Part shown: piece after piece, positions 9,260 to 18,947 of the stretch
How positions within the stretch are numbered: position 1 is the stretch's first letter
Layout of the letters: the number at the start of each line of letters is the position of its first letter
DNA from: Demequina litoralis
GTDB taxonomy: Bacteria; Actinomycetota; Actinomycetes; Actinomycetales; Demequinaceae
Reading direction: 5' to 3'
DNA length: 64,000 nucleotides
Assembly: GCF_030418455.1 (NCBI RefSeq)
Contig: NZ_JAUHPW010000001.1
Coordinates: 434,001 to 498,000 of the forward strand
The notes under the pieces: generated by a model
What the model saw: only the letters and a program-made list of their open reading frames with translations
Database searches by the model: none
Told to the model about the DNA's origin: nothing
Made by a program: the position numbers and the translations under genes

Positions 9260-11446
9260 TCAGTCGGCGATCTTCTTCGCCGGCCACCAGGCGCGGCGGC
9301 CGATGTCGCCGATGAGGCCGGGCACGAGGAGCGAGCGCACGACGAAGGTGTCGATGAGCACGCCGGCCGCGACGATGAACGCGATCTGTGCGAGGAAGAT
9401 CAGCGGGATGACGCCCAGCGCGGCGAACGTGGCCGCGAGGACGATGCCCGCCGACGTGATGACCCCGCCGGTGACGGCGAGCGCGCGGCGGACGCCCTCG
9501 CGCGCACCATGCTGGAGCGACTCCTCGCGCGCCCTCGACATGAGGAAGATCGAGTAGTCGACGCCCAGCGCGACGAGGAACACGAAGCCGAGCAGCGGCA
9601 CCGACGGGTCGGTGCCCGGGAAGCCGAGCACGTGGTTGAACACGAGCGCGGACAGGCCCATGGTCGCGGCGAAGCTCAGCACGTTCGCGACGATGATGAG
9701 CACCGGCGCGAGGATCGAGCGCAGCAGCAGCATGAGCACCACGAGGATCACCGCGAGGATCGTCGGGAGGATGATCTTGAGGTCGCGCTCGGACGTCAGG
9801 CGCGTGTCGAGGGACTCGGCAGCCTGGCCGCCCACGAGCGCCTCGGCGTCGACCGCGTGGACGGCCTCGCGGACGTCGGCGACGATGTCGAGCGCCTCGG
9901 CGGACGACGCCGACACCTGCGTGACGCCGTTGATCTCGACGAGGCCGTCGACCACGATCGGGTCCTCGGGCACCGCGCCCGCCGGCGCACCCGCCGCGAC
10001 CGCGGGGGTGAGCAGGTACGCCTCGGTGATGCCCTCGACGCCGGAGACGGCGTCGAGGACGTCCTGCGCCGCGCCCTCGGCGGCGATCACGCGGATGGGC
10101 GACGTGGCGCCCGCGTCGAAGTGCTGCTCGAGGAACTCGAAGCCGGTGACGGACTCGGTCTCTGCGGTGAAGATGTCGCGCTCGCCCAGGCCGCCCGACT
10201 TGAAGGTCGGGACGAAGGCCGCGAGCACGACGAGGCCGAGGGCCGCCGCCGCCCACACCGCGCGGGGACGGGAGTCGACGAAGCGGGACACGCGGCCCCA
10301 GATGCCGGCGCGGGCCTCGACGGCCTCGACGGTCTCCTCGGCCTCGTGGGCGTCGTCGCCGCGGTAGCGGGGCATGGCGGGCCAGAACACGCCGCGGGCG
10401 TGCTTGCCGCCGATGAGCAGCAGCGCGGGCAGCAGCGTGAGGGCCGCGAGGAACGATGCGGCGATGCCGATCGCGCCGGCCGGGCCGAGCGCGGCGTTGG
10501 ACTTGAGGTCGCTCAGCAGCAGCACGAGCAGGCCGAGCACGACGGTGCCGGCCGATGCGGCGATGGGCTCGAGCGAGCGTCGCCAGGCCTTGGCGAGCGC
10601 GGCGTACGGCGAGCGGATCCGCAGCAGCTCCTCGCGGTAGCGGGCGACCAGCAGCAGCGCGTAGTCGGTGGTGGCGCCCACGACGAGGATGAACATGATG
10701 CCCTGGCTCTGGCCGTTGAGCGTGATGACGTCCGCGTTGGCGAGCGCGTAGACCGCGATGATCGCGCCGGTGAGCGCGAGCATGGACGTCGCGAGCACGA
10801 GGAACGGCAGCACGGGGCTGCGGTACACGATGAGCAGGATGATCAGCACGACGCCGAGCGCGACGAGCAGGAGGATGCCGTCGATGCCGCCGAAGGCCTC
10901 GACGAGGTCCGCGACCAGGCCCGCGGGGCCGGTGACGTAGCCGGTGAGGCCCGTCTCGGCCTCCTCCCACGCGGTGCGCAGGGTGTCGACGTAGAGCTGG
11001 CCGATCGACTCCTCGCCGGCCATCTCGTCGAAGACCTCGGCGTCGACCGCGAAGGACACGAGGATCGCCTCGCCGTCCTCGGACGGGATCGCCGTCGGGC
11101 CCTGGCCCTGCGGGCCGGTCAGCGTGACGTCGCCGACGGTGCGGCCCTCGGGGTCGCCCTCGAGCGGGACAGACAGGACGTCGTCGACGAAGGTCTGCAC
11201 GGTCGCGACGTCCTGCGCGCCTCCCTCGACGGCGAGGAGCGCGGGGACGGACTCGGTGGGGGCGAACTCGGCGTGGAGATCGGCCGCCTCGGTCGACTCG
11301 GCGCTGGAGGGCAGGAACGCGGCGGAGTCGTTCTCCTGCACCTCGGAGAGCTTGCCGAACGTCTGACCGCCGGCACCGCCGACGGCGAGCCAACCGAAGA
11401 TGACCAGGATGATGAGCAGGGGACGTGCCCAGGATCGAAGTTTCAC
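9260..11446 (-). CDS. MMPL-family RND transporter
   Basis: Large proton-driven transporter of about 728 residues with the two-half RND plan: a first membrane helix at the N terminus, an extracytoplasmic loop of about 170 residues, five helices with the [15 protein letters not shown] motif, a loop, then a second half with [15 protein letters not shown]. These GxxxDY segments carry the proton-relay aspartate. Substrates in the family range from lipids to drugs; none can be assigned here. I prefer GTG 11446, which puts seven residues before the first helix and leaves 64 bases to the divergent lipB. A TTG at 11494 has an AGGATGG site and would leave only 16 bases. Confidence 0.88.
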   Translation of the reverse strand: MKLRSWARPLLIILVIFGWLAVGGAGGQTFGKLSEVQENDSAAFLPSSAESTEAADLHAEFAPTESVPALLAVEGGAQDVATVQTFVDDVLSVPLEGDPEGRTVGDVTLTGPQGQGPTAIPSEDGEAILVSFAVDAEVFDEMAGEESIGQLYVDTLRTAWEEAETGLTGYVTGPAGLVADLVEAFGGIDGILLLVALGVVLIILLIVYRSPVLPFLVLATSMLALTGAIIAVYALANADVITLNGQSQGIMFILVVGATTDYALLLVARYREELLRIRSPYAALAKAWRRSLEPIAASAGTVVLGLLVLLLSDLKSNAALGPAGAIGIAASFLAALTLLPALLLIGGKHARGVFWPAMPRYRGDDAHEAEETVEAVEARAGIWGRVSRFVDSRPRAVWAAAALGLVVLAAFVPTFKSGGLGERDIFTAETESVTGFEFLEQHFDAGATSPIRVIAAEGAAQDVLDAVSGVEGITEAYLLTPAVAAGAPAGAVPEDPIVVDGLVEINGVTQVSASSAEALDIVADVREAVHAVDAEALVGGQAAESLDTRLTSERDLKIILPTILAVILVVLMLLLRSILAPVLIIVANVLSFAATMGLSALVFNHVLGFPGTDPSVPLLGFVFLVALGVDYSIFLMSRAREESLQHGAREGVRRALAVTGGVITSAGIVLAATFAALGVIPLIFLAQIAFIVAAGVLIDTFVVRSLLVPGLIGDIGRRAWWPAKKIAD

Positions 11447-11510
11447 ATCCGGAATGATGCCCGATGCCCCCCGAAGTATTCCCGCTTCGGACAAGAGTTA
11501 CCATCCTGTG

Positions 11511-12200
11511 ATGCGCATCGTCCCCGTCGATCTCGGCACGCGCCTCGTCCCGTACGAGGAGGCGTGGGCCCTCCAGCGCGAGATCCATGCCCAGGTGGCG
11601 GCCGGCGAGGCCGAGGACACGCTCCTGCTGGTAGAGCACGAGCCCGTCTACACCGCGGGCAGACGCACCGCCGCGTGGGACCGTCCCGTGGACGGCACCC
11701 CGGTGGTCGACGTCGACCGCGGCGGCCGCATCACGTGGCACGGCCCCGGCCAGCTCGTCGGCTACCCCATCGTGCGCCTCGCGGAGCCTGTCGACGTGGT
11801 GCGCTACGTGCGCCGCCTCGAGCAGGCCGTCATGGACGTGTGCGCGTCGTTCGGCCTCGAGACCATCCGGGTCGAGGACCGCTCGGGGGTGTGGCTGCCC
11901 GCGACCGAGGAGCGGAGCGAGCGCAAGATCTGCGCGATCGGCGTCCGCGTCGCGAAGGGCGTGACCATGCACGGCTTCGCGCTCAACTGCACGCCGGACC
12001 TCGGATGGTTCGACCGCATCGTGCCGTGCGGCATCTCCGACGCCGACGTCACGTCGCTGTCGGTGGAGCTCGGCCGCGAGGTGCCCCTCGCCGAGGCCGT
12101 CGAGCCGACGGTCCGATTCCTGGAAGCCGCCCTCGCCGACGTAAGGTGGGCGCAGGCAACCAGCCCCGCCGTCGACCTCCCCACGAAGGAGCCCGTGTGA
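11511..12200 (+). CDS. lipB: Lipoyl(octanoyl) transferase
   Basis: Transfers octanoate from acyl carrier protein to the lipoyl-domain lysines of E2 and related proteins, the first step of lipoate synthesis. It has 229 residues. Family motifs are [13 protein letters not shown] near 65-80, the catalytic lysine in [10 protein letters not shown] near 142, and the acyl-accepting cysteine in DRIVPCGI near 172. ATG 11511 is chosen by alignment with the family's N terminus. Its last four bases overlap the lipA start (GTGA), indicating translational coupling. Confidence 0.95.
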   Translation: MRIVPVDLGTRLVPYEEAWALQREIHAQVAAGEAEDTLLLVEHEPVYTAGRRTAAWDRPVDGTPVVDVDRGGRITWHGPGQLVGYPIVRLAEPVDVVRYVRRLEQAVMDVCASFGLETIRVEDRSGVWLPATEERSERKICAIGVRVAKGVTMHGFALNCTPDLGWFDRIVPCGISDADVTSLSVELGREVPLAEAVEPTVRFLEAALADVRWAQATSPAVDLPTKEPV

Positions 12201-13213
12201 CCATCGCCCCCGAGGGACGCAAGATGCTGCGCGTCGAGGCCCGCAACTCCGCCGTCCCGATCGAGCGCAAGCCCGAGTGGATCCGCACCAAGGCGACCAT
12301 GGGTCCCGAGTACAAGGACCTCAAGGGCCTGGTGAAGAGCGGCGGACTCCACACGGTGTGCGAGGAGGCGGGCTGCCCCAACATCTTCGAGTGCTGGGAG
12401 GACCGCGAGGCGACCTTCCTCATCGGCGGCGACCAGTGCACGCGCCGCTGCGACTTCTGCCAGATCGACACGGGCAAGCCGGCGGCCTTCGACGCCGACG
12501 AGCCGCGTCGCGTCGCGGAGTCGGTCCAGCAGATGGGCCTCAAGTACTCGACCATCACGGGCGTGGCGCGCGACGACCTCGAGGACGGCGGCGCCTGGCT
12601 GTACGCCGAGACCGTCCGCCAGATCCACGCGCTCAACCCCGGCACCGGCGTCGAGCTGCTCATCCCCGACTTCAACGCGGATCCCGACCAGCTCGCCGAG
12701 GTGTTCTCCTCGCGCCCCGAGGTCCTCGCCCACAACCTCGAGACCGTGCCCCGCGTGTTCAAGCGTATCCGCCCGGGCTTCCGCTACGACCGCTCGCTGT
12801 CGGTACTGACCGCGGCGCAGGAGGACGGCCTGGTCACCAAGTCGAACCTCATCCTCGGCATGGGCGAGACGTTCGACGAGGCCGTCGAGGCGCTGCGCGA
12901 CCTGCACGCCGCCGGCTGCGACCTCATCACCATCACGCAGTACCTGCGGCCCTCGCCCCGCCACCACCCCGTGGACCGCTGGGTGCGCCCGCAGGAGTTC
13001 GTCGAGCTGTCGGACATCGCGGAGGAGATCGGCTTCCTCGGCGTCATGTCGGGCCCGCTGGTCCGCTCCTCGTACCGTGCCGGCCGCCTCTGGGGCCAGG
13101 CGATGAAGCGCAAGGGACGCGAGATCCCCGCCGCGCTCGCGCACCTGGGCGAGGAGACCGAGTCGCGCCAGGAGGCGTCCGCGCTGCTCAAGGCGCGTCC
13201 CGAGCTCGGCTGA
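12197..13213 (+). CDS. lipA: Lipoyl synthase (radical SAM)
   Basis: Inserts two sulfur atoms into octanoyl groups to make lipoyl cofactors. The 338 residues contain both iron-sulfur cluster motifs: the auxiliary-cluster [12 protein letters not shown] near residue 55 and the radical-[11 protein letters not shown] near 82. The C-terminal RSSYRAG that donates the serine ligand is also present. The start is GTG 12197, overlapping the lipB stop by four bases. The much longer open frame upstream is antisense to the MMPL gene and not real. Together with lipB it serves the E2 encoded upstream. Confidence 0.96.
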   Translation: MTIAPEGRKMLRVEARNSAVPIERKPEWIRTKATMGPEYKDLKGLVKSGGLHTVCEEAGCPNIFECWEDREATFLIGGDQCTRRCDFCQIDTGKPAAFDADEPRRVAESVQQMGLKYSTITGVARDDLEDGGAWLYAETVRQIHALNPGTGVELLIPDFNADPDQLAEVFSSRPEVLAHNLETVPRVFKRIRPGFRYDRSLSVLTAAQEDGLVTKSNLILGMGETFDEAVEALRDLHAAGCDLITITQYLRPSPRHHPVDRWVRPQEFVELSDIAEEIGFLGVMSGPLVRSSYRAGRLWGQAMKRKGREIPAALAHLGEETESRQEASALLKARPELG

Positions 13214-13309
13214 CCCGCGCATCGTCCCGCGCCCTGCGGGCCGGGGGTCGACGCCGTCCGTGGAGGGCGTCCCGGAGGGCCGCGCGGCTGCGACTAGACT
13301 GTGCGCATC

Positions 13310-14014
13310 ATGGCTAAGAACGACGCACCGAAGCCCAAGAAGCAGCGCTGGTACTCCCTGATCATCCAGGCGTACAAGGTCACCGCTCCGCACGACAAGC
13401 TCCTGCTCCCCGGCATCCTCGCCATCCTCATCGGCGGCATCGCGCTGGCGGTGGTCATCGGCCTCATCATCGGCGGCACCGCGGCGATCATCTACGCGTC
13501 GATCTTCGGCGTGCTCACCGCCGCGCTGGGCGCGATGTACTTCCTCACGCGGCGCTTCGAGCGCAACGCGTTCATGCGCATGGAGGGCCAGACCGGCGCG
13601 TCGCTCGCGGTCGCCCAGACCATCCGCTCGGGCTGGAAGTTCGAGGACCAGCCGGTGAACATGGACACCAAGGGCAAGGGCGTGGTCTTCCAGGGCGTCG
13701 GCAAGGGCGGCATCGTGCTGCTCGCCGAGGGCGGCTCGCTCATCCACCGTCCCGCCGAGACCTCGAAGAAGCGCATCGAGAAGCTCGTGCCGGGCGTGCC
13801 CGTCACCATCATCTACGTGGGCCGCGGCGACGGCGAGGTCGCGCTGGCCGGCCTCACCAAGGCGATCCGCCGCATCAAGAAGGCGCTGGGCCGCAACGAC
13901 CGCCCGACCGTCGAGGCGCGCCTCAAGGCGATCGGCGGCGCGAAGCCCCCGATGCCCAAGGGCATCGACCCGGTGCGTGCGCGTCCCGACCGCAAGGGCA
14001 TGCGCGGCCGCTGA
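13310..14014 (+). CDS. DUF4191 membrane protein
   Basis: 234-residue protein with a basic N terminus (MAKNDAPKPKKQRW), two adjacent membrane helices around residues 30-75, and a soluble C-terminal domain ending in a basic tail. Actinobacterial DUF4191 proteins characteristically follow lipA, as here, but their role is not known to me. ATG 13310 is preferred to GTG 13301, since both are in frame and the ATG gives the typical MAK start. A good terminator follows. Confidence 0.85.
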   Translation: MAKNDAPKPKKQRWYSLIIQAYKVTAPHDKLLLPGILAILIGGIALAVVIGLIIGGTAAIIYASIFGVLTAALGAMYFLTRRFERNAFMRMEGQTGASLAVAQTIRSGWKFEDQPVNMDTKGKGVVFQGVGKGGIVLLAEGGSLIHRPAETSKKRIEKLVPGVPVTIIYVGRGDGEVALAGLTKAIRRIKKALGRNDRPTVEARLKAIGGAKPPMPKGIDPVRARPDRKGMRGR

Positions 14015-14037
14015 GAGCGCCGTTCCCCCGTCGGAAG

Positions 14038-14077
14038 CCGTCCGTGACCCCCTGCGGGGAGCTCACGGACGGTTTTT
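14038..14077 (+). terminator. Rho-independent terminator after DUF4191 gene
   Basis: CCGTCCGTGA at 14038-14047 pairs with TCACGGACGG at 14063-14072 and is followed directly by TTTTT. Confidence 0.9.
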
Positions 14078-14116
14078 CGCGTTCCCGGACTCCTGCGGGG
14101 AGATGACCGACGCCGG

Positions 14117-14761
14117 TCAGCCGATCGCGATCCGCACGCCGGTCGCCGTCGCCCCGAACCGCACCTCGGTGAGGTCCTTCACGCGCAGCAGACCCTCCGT
14201 CGCAGGGGTCGCGAGCGAGCCCACCACGATCACGGTCGCCCCGGCGGCCAGACCCGCCCGCACACCGGCGTCGGAGTCCTCGAGCACCACGCAGTCCTCG
14301 ACGTCGAAGCCGAGCGCGTCGGCGCCGCGGCGGTAGGGCTCCGGGTCGGGCTTGCCGTGCTCGACGTCCTCGGCGGCGATGAGCACGTCGATCTCGGGGA
14401 AGCCGAGCCGGCCCATGCGCCGCAGCGCGGCATCCCGCACCGCGGAGGTCACCACGGCCCAGCGGCCGGCGGGCAGGTCATGAACCGCGCCCACCGCCCC
14501 GGGGATCTCGACGTCCGCGTCGAAGCGCTCGTTCTCCCACTCCTCGATCCGGCGATACCAGGGCTCGATGTCCGCGTCCTCGCCGAGGTAGTGCCGGAGC
14601 GTCGCGCGCGCGGGCACGCCGTGGACGTGCGCGAGCACGTCGTCGACGTCGAACCCGGCCTGGCGGGCGAAGTCGCCCCAGACCACGTCGACCGTGGCGG
14701 TGGAATCGATGAGCGTGCCGTCCATGTCCAGCAGCACGGCGGCGACGTCGAGGTCGATCAT
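14117..14761 (-). CDS. HAD-superfamily phosphatase
   Basis: 214-residue cytosolic haloacid-dehalogenase hydrolase, subfamily I with a small helical cap. Motif I is LLDMDGTLIDS at residues 10-20 (nucleophile and acid aspartates), motif II is VVTSA near 110, the lysine of motif III lies in HGKPDPEPY near 142, and motif IV is VVLEDSDAG near 165. It most resembles sugar-phosphate or glycerol-3-phosphate phosphatases, but the substrate is not fixed by sequence. Its ATG shares bases with a TGA that would end the RDD gene in the frame its C terminus should use (ATGA). Confidence 0.85.
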   Translation of the reverse strand: MIDLDVAAVLLDMDGTLIDSTATVDVVWGDFARQAGFDVDDVLAHVHGVPARATLRHYLGEDADIEPWYRRIEEWENERFDADVEIPGAVGAVHDLPAGRWAVVTSAVRDAALRRMGRLGFPEIDVLIAAEDVEHGKPDPEPYRRGADALGFDVEDCVVLEDSDAGVRAGLAAGATVIVVGSLATPATEGLLRVKDLTEVRFGATATGVRIAIG

Positions 14762-15185
14762 GCGGAGGTCCCCTCTCCCCCGGCGCGCACCACCGGGTGC
14801 CGGCGAGGCGGTCGTGGAGGCCGCGCCCGTCGGGTCCCCACACCACGGCGGGGATGACGAGCGCGAGCAGGACGGTGCGGATGGCGGCCTTGCCGATGCC
14901 GACGGCGAGCGCGCCGTCCTCGCGGACCACCCGCACCCCCATGAGGCGGTGGCCGATGGTGGTGCCGAGGGTCGCGACGAGCGCGAGGTGCTGGACCGCC
15001 CACACGGCGAGCGTCGCGAACGGCACGCCCGCGAGCAGCGCCCGCTCGATGCCGGTCACGCCCTCGGTCGCATAGGAGGGGTCCGGGAAGAAGGCCGACG
15101 AGATCAGCAGGCACAGCACCCAGTCGATCGCGATGCCGCCAAGGCGGCGCGGGACGAGCGCGGAGGGCACGGTCTGATCGGTCAC
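14758..15185 (-). CDS. RDD family membrane protein, probable frameshift near its C terminus
   Basis: Small membrane protein with three hydrophobic segments. Conserved features are an N-terminal PRRLGGIAIDW (the Arg/Asp-rich start of RDD proteins), GTTIGHRLMGVRVV, and GRGLHDRLAGT near the end. As sequenced, the frame after LAGT runs on to 14478 as a shadow of the HAD gene (WCAPGERG and then Arg-rich). One extra base around 14801-14808 would restore the expected ending, Thr then VVRAGGEGTSA, and a stop at 14758 that overlaps the HAD start as ATGA. The coordinates give that restored extent. It could be a sequencing error, a recent mutation, or an unusually long overlapping protein. Confidence 0.7.
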
Positions 15186-15199
15186 CGAGCAAGCCTAAC

Positions 15200-15236
15200 G
15201 GGACGATGCGCACCCTCCCGGCCGTCGCATCGTCCC
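15200..15236. repeat. Inverted pair of the GGACGATGC word
   Basis: GGGACGATGCG at 15200-15210 and CGCATCGTCCC at 15226-15236 form a perfect 11-bp inverted repeat with a 15-base loop in the gap between the RDD gene and glnA. Confidence 0.7.
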
Positions 15237-15279
15237 TCCCGGCGGCGCCTCCGGTACCACCCCGCCACGAGTGCCACAT

Positions 15280-15301
15280 GTAACACTCTCGAAACATTCC
15301 G
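15280..15301 (+). promoter_or_regulatory. GlnR-like box upstream of glnA
   Basis: GTAAC-n6-GAAAC-n6 (GTAAC at 15280, GAAAC at 15291) fits the actinobacterial GlnR half-box pattern described for glnA promoters. It sits about 80-100 bases before the start codon, with a TAGGGT possible -10 at 15328. This suggests nitrogen control; the motif is degenerate, so confidence is moderate. Confidence 0.5.
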
Positions 15302-15379
15302 TGTATCCGCAGGCAACGGACCGCCCCTAGGGTGTGAGGTGCCACCGAAGGCCTGTCCAACCTCTTCAAGGAGTACCGG

Positions 15380-16813
15380 ATGTTCAAAGACGCCAACGAG
15401 GCGATCGAGTATGTGAAGAACGAGGGCGTCGAGTTCGTCGACATCCGCTTCTGCGACCTTCCCGGTCAGATGCAGCACTTCAACATCCCCGCGTCGCAGT
15501 TCACCGAGGACGTGTTCACCGAGGGCGCGATGTTCGACGGTTCGTCGATCCGCGGCTTCCAGGCGATCAACGAGTCCGACATGAAGCTGCTGCCGGATGT
15601 CGCCACCGCGTTCATCGACCCGTTCCGCACGGCGAAGACGCTCGTCATCAACTTCTCGATCGTGGACCCGTTCACGAACGAGCCCTACTCGCGCGACCCC
15701 CGCAACATCGCGGCGAAGGCCGTGGAGTACCTCAAGTCCACCGGCATCGGCGACACCGCGTTCTTCGCGCCCGAGGCCGAGTTCTTCATCTTCGACTCGG
15801 TGCGCTTCGACACCGCGCAGAACGAGGGCTACTACCACATCGACTCCTCCGAGGCCTGGTGGAACACGGGCAAGGAGTTCGAGCAGGACGGCACCCCGAA
15901 CCGCGGCTACAAGACGCGCTACAAGGGCGGCTACTTCCCCGTCTCCCCCGGCGACCAGTTCGCGGACCTCCGCGACGAGATGTGCAAGGTCCTCGGCGAG
16001 GTCGGCCTCGACCTCGAGCGCGCGCACCACGAGGTGGGCACCGCCGGCCAGCAGGAGATCAACTACCGCTTCAACACGCTGCTGCACGCGGGCGACGACA
16101 TCCAGAAGTTCAAGTACGTCGTCAAGAACGTGGCGTGGCGCGCGGGCAAGACCGTGACCTTCATGCCGAAGCCGCTCTTCGGCGACAACGGCTCGGGCAT
16201 GCACGTGCACCAGTCGATCTGGAAGAACGGCGAGCCGCTGTTCTACGATGAGTCCGGCTACGGCGGCCTCTCGGACATCGCCCGCTGGTACATCGGCGGC
16301 ATCCTCAAGCACGCGCCGTCGCTGCTCGCGTTCACCAACCCGACCGTCAACTCGTACCACCGCCTCGTGCCGGGCTACGAGGCCCCGGTCAACCTGGTGT
16401 ACTCGGCGCGCAACCGCTCCGCCGCGGTCCGCATCCCGATCACGGGCTCGAACCCGAAGGCCAAGCGCATCGAGTTCCGCGCGCCCGACCCGTCGTCGAA
16501 CCCGTACCTCGCGTTCGCGGCGCTCCTGATGGCCGGCATCGACGGCATCAAGAACCGCATCGAGCCGCCGGCCCCGGTCGACAAGGACCTGTACGAGCTG
16601 CCCCCGGAGGAGCACGCTCAGATCGCGCAGGTTCCGGACTCGCTCCCCAAGGTGCTCGACGCCCTCGAGGCGGACCACGGCTTCCTCACCGAGGGCGGCG
16701 TGTTCACCGAGGACCTCATCGAGATGTGGATCGACCTCAAGCGCACGCAGGAGATCGACCCGCTGCGCTTCCGTCCGCACCCGCACGAGTTCGAGCTCTA
16801 CTACGACTGCTAA
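15380..16813 (+). CDS. glnA: Glutamine synthetase type I
   Basis: Makes glutamine from glutamate, ammonia and ATP. 477 residues, full length. Visible motifs: [10 protein letters not shown] near 50, the metal ligands in [10 protein letters not shown] near 131, the ammonia-site [10 protein letters not shown] near 271, NRSAAVRIP near 347, and the adenylylation tyrosine in [10 protein letters not shown] near 407, so it is the beta type regulated by GlnE. The final residues ELYYDC and the stop codon lie in the attachment site of the integrative element: the current TAA ending belongs to attL, while an ELYYDC-TGA remnant survives at 37401-37421. Confidence 0.97.
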   Translation: MFKDANEAIEYVKNEGVEFVDIRFCDLPGQMQHFNIPASQFTEDVFTEGAMFDGSSIRGFQAINESDMKLLPDVATAFIDPFRTAKTLVINFSIVDPFTNEPYSRDPRNIAAKAVEYLKSTGIGDTAFFAPEAEFFIFDSVRFDTAQNEGYYHIDSSEAWWNTGKEFEQDGTPNRGYKTRYKGGYFPVSPGDQFADLRDEMCKVLGEVGLDLERAHHEVGTAGQQEINYRFNTLLHAGDDIQKFKYVVKNVAWRAGKTVTFMPKPLFGDNGSGMHVHQSIWKNGEPLFYDESGYGGLSDIARWYIGGILKHAPSLLAFTNPTVNSYHRLVPGYEAPVNLVYSARNRSAAVRIPITGSNPKAKRIEFRAPDPSSNPYLAFAALLMAGIDGIKNRIEPPAPVDKDLYELPPEEHAQIAQVPDSLPKVLDALEADHGFLTEGGVFTEDLIEMWIDLKRTQEIDPLRFRPHPHEFELYYDC

Positions 16814-16820
16814 GTCCTAG
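16792..16820. other. attL, left attachment site of the integrative element
   Basis: CGAGCTCTACTACGACTGCT followed by AAGTCCTAG. It matches 37400-37428 at 27 of 29 positions. CTACGACT-n4-AGTCxTAG is an inverted core typical of tyrosine-recombinase crossover sites. It covers the last codons of glnA. Confidence 0.85.
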
Positions 16821-16842
16821 AGCCTGACTTACCAGGAACTTC

Positions 16843-16860
16843 TCTGAGGGAGACCTCAGA
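16843..16860. terminator. Small hairpin between glnA and the integrase gene
   Basis: TCTGAGG-GAGA-CCTCAGA is a perfect 7-bp stem that overlaps the integrase stop codon. It could weakly end transcription from both glnA and the integrase. There is no T tract. Confidence 0.35.
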
Positions 16861-17932
16861 TTGGCCGCAATCCGGCCGCACGAGGTTCTACAGAGTCGGC
16901 GCGGGCCGCCAGTACTTCAGCTACTGCGGCCCGCGTCGACTCTTCTGTATCCGGCCACAGATGCGCATAGGTGTTGAGCGTCGTGGTCGCATTCGAGTGA
17001 CGCAGGCGGGCCTGCACGACCTTGACGTCCGCGCCCGCTGCAATGAGCAGCGAAGCGAAGTAGTGCCTCAGGTCGTGGAACCGGAACTCCTCCGGAAGTG
17101 CTGCGGCTTCGCGAGCATCGCGCACGGCGCGCTGGATCGCCCATGGCCCCACTTGGCGGCCCAGCAGGTCTTCTACGATCCACCCCCTCTCCCCTGTCCA
17201 ATCACCCAGGACGGCAGCAAGCTCGATGGGAATTGGCACCGGCGCAGCAGAGGCGTCAGTCTTGAGCGGCCGGTCTGGGTACTGCATCCGCGGGCTCACC
17301 AGGCCCCTCATGAAGTCGACGTCCTCGACGCGGAGGCCACACACCTCAGCGACCCGCAGTCCGGCAAAGGCACCAAGCAGGACTGCCGGCCGCACGTAGC
17401 CAGGCACAGCGTCGTGAAGCGCCCAGACTTGCGCGGTGCTCACCACATAGGGCCGCTGTTTCCCGGCGCCCGGCGACGTGCGCCTTGAGCACGGGTTACG
17501 CGCGATGATCCCGTCGTGGACAGCGTCCGCCAGGATCTGGGAAAGGCGCGCATGGATCGCGTAGACCGTAGAGTCTGCGAGCCCCCGCCTCTTCAGGCGG
17601 GCGCACCATGCTCGAATCGCTGACGGCTTGACGTCCACAAGGCGCACAGCACCGAACTCTTCAACGATGTGCTTTACGTGCACGCGGGCTTGACGGACCG
17701 TCGATGGCTGATTGCCGCTGTACGCGTCCAGCCAGGTGTCACACCATGCGGCGACCGTGGTCCGAGCGGTCGCTGGGTCGACGTAGTCACCACGCACCAG
17801 CGCTGCGGACTGTGCGTCGATCCATCGTTGCGCATCGCTCTTTCGGTCGAACCTTTGTGAGTGCTCCGTCCCGGAGTTGTCGCGATAGCGCGCCCGCCAT
17901 CGACCGTTCGCCTGCTTGACGATGCTCGCCAT
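16856..17932 (-). CDS. Tyrosine-type site-specific integrase
   Basis: 358-residue phage-type integrase expected to recombine the att sites at the two ends of the element. The N-terminal arm-binding segment (MASIVKQANGRWRARYRD) and SAM-like core-binding domain are followed by the catalytic domain. The catalytic residues are visible: Arg in AFAGLRVAEVCGLR near 208, HDLRH near 300, and the nucleophile Tyr in TLNTYAHLWP near 330. ATG 17932 is chosen because the extra upstream frame overlaps the regulator gene. It starts two bases after the regulator stop, so the two are probably translated together. Confidence 0.93.
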   Translation of the reverse strand: MASIVKQANGRWRARYRDNSGTEHSQRFDRKSDAQRWIDAQSAALVRGDYVDPATARTTVAAWCDTWLDAYSGNQPSTVRQARVHVKHIVEEFGAVRLVDVKPSAIRAWCARLKRRGLADSTVYAIHARLSQILADAVHDGIIARNPCSRRTSPGAGKQRPYVVSTAQVWALHDAVPGYVRPAVLLGAFAGLRVAEVCGLRVEDVDFMRGLVSPRMQYPDRPLKTDASAAPVPIPIELAAVLGDWTGERGWIVEDLLGRQVGPWAIQRAVRDAREAAALPEEFRFHDLRHYFASLLIAAGADVKVVQARLRHSNATTTLNTYAHLWPDTEESTRAAVAEVLAARADSVEPRAAGLRPI

Positions 17933-17934
17933 AC

Positions 17935-18612
17935 CTACGCACCTCCGCTCGCGCTGTGGCGCGCCCGACGCCTTGCCTCGTCGTCGTGGGCAAGGTACGC
18001 CGTCCACCGCTCGCGCATCGCGCCGTCCTCTGCTGAATCGACGGCAAGGCGCTGCCCGCCGATCACGTACTGCTTGAGATGCGCAAACAAGTGCTCGGCT
18101 GCCAGGGTGTATCCAGATAGAAAGCGTTCCGTCCAGTCATCAGCGTGCCACCGGTCGGGGTTGTGACCGTAGGTCCTCATCCACTGGGCGACCGCTCGCC
18201 GCGCCGACTCCACATCGGGGAAATCCCTCATCGCGTGTCCCAGCGCAAGCTCCGCGGACTCAAGCGCGACATAGGCTGCCTCGTACTTCTCGTAGACCTC
18301 ATCGAGCCGCTGCAAGAGGTCGACCACCTCTTGTCTGCGCGCGAGCACCGGGTCTGTCACGAGTGCATCGAACGACACATTGAGGGCGCGCGCGATGGCG
18401 ACCGCCTCATCGAGTCGGACTGAGCGTTCGCCAGCTTCGATCCGTCGAATCGCGCCATGGTCAAGCTTGACCCCCTGTGCCTGAACCTGAGCAGCAACCT
18501 GTCGCAGGCTCCAGTTCGGGTGGTCCCTCTCTCTGATCATCTTCATGTTCAGGGCGACATTGCGCTCGAGCCGGATTCCTGCTCGTTGTGCCTCACCATT
18601 GCGTTCCTTCAT
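17935..18612 (-). CDS. XRE-family transcriptional regulator
   Basis: 225-residue protein with a Cro/CI-type helix-turn-helix near residues 25-80 (SLRQVAAQVQAQ..IRRIEAGERSV) and a helical C-terminal region of unknown fold. Placement directly before the integrase, and divergent from the excisionase-like and replication genes, fits the repressor of the element. ATG 18612 is preferred to the first start at 18648 because the extra residues are cysteine-rich and unlike the family. A palindromic candidate operator lies at 18673-18695. Confidence 0.8.
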   Translation of the reverse strand: MKERNGEAQRAGIRLERNVALNMKMIRERDHPNWSLRQVAAQVQAQGVKLDHGAIRRIEAGERSVRLDEAVAIARALNVSFDALVTDPVLARRQEVVDLLQRLDEVYEKYEAAYVALESAELALGHAMRDFPDVESARRAVAQWMRTYGHNPDRWHADDWTERFLSGYTLAAEHLFAHLKQYVIGGQRLAVDSAEDGAMRERWTAYLAHDDEARRRARHSASGGA

Positions 18613-18672
18613 GGCACAAAAGGTACACGCAATGGCTTGCCCTGGCACACGCAGGCACGCACTCTCGAAGCA

Positions 18673-18695
18673 TCACCGTGGACAACCCGCGGTGA
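18673..18695. promoter_or_regulatory. Palindromic candidate operator between divergent XRE and HTH genes
   Basis: TCACCG at 18673-18678 is mirrored by CGGTGA at 18690-18695, and the inner GG/CC bases also match. Its position between the regulator and the early genes is where a phage-type repressor usually binds. Confidence 0.45.
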
Positions 18696-18713
18696 CAGAT
18701 GGAAGGCAAGCCC

Positions 18714-18947
18714 ATGTCGAAGCTGCTCACGATCCCCGAAGTTGCAGAAAAGTGCCGCACCTCCCCCGCCACGGTGCGCTACTGGCGACAGACAGGCACC
18801 GGACCGCGCTCGATGCGGGTGGGCCGCCGGGTTTTGTTCCGGGAAGAGGACGTTCAGGCGTTCCTCGACCGCTGCTACGGCCTCGACGAACACGGCGGCG
18901 CAGTGTCGATCAACGCCCCTGATACAACGCGAGCTCCGCGGCCGTGA
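18714..18947 (+). CDS. Excisionase-like helix-turn-helix protein
   Basis: 77-residue MerR/AlpA-type DNA-binding protein (HTH_17 pattern): LTIPEVAEKCRTSPATVRYW is the helix-turn-helix, followed by VGRRVLFREEDVQAFL forming the wing and last helix. Such proteins in integrative elements act as excisionases or activators. ATG 18714 is chosen since GGAAGG lies seven bases upstream; ATG 18699 would be an alternative. The stop overlaps the next gene by four bases (GTGA). Confidence 0.8.
   Translation: MSKLLTIPEVAEKCRTSPATVRYWRQTGTGPRSMRVGRRVLFREEDVQAFLDRCYGLDEHGGAVSINAPDTTRAPRP

Noticed and set aside
8189..12196. Open frame running into lipA from 8189
   Set aside because: The part before 12197 is antisense to the pseudokinase and MMPL genes; only the lipA segment has recognisable motifs.
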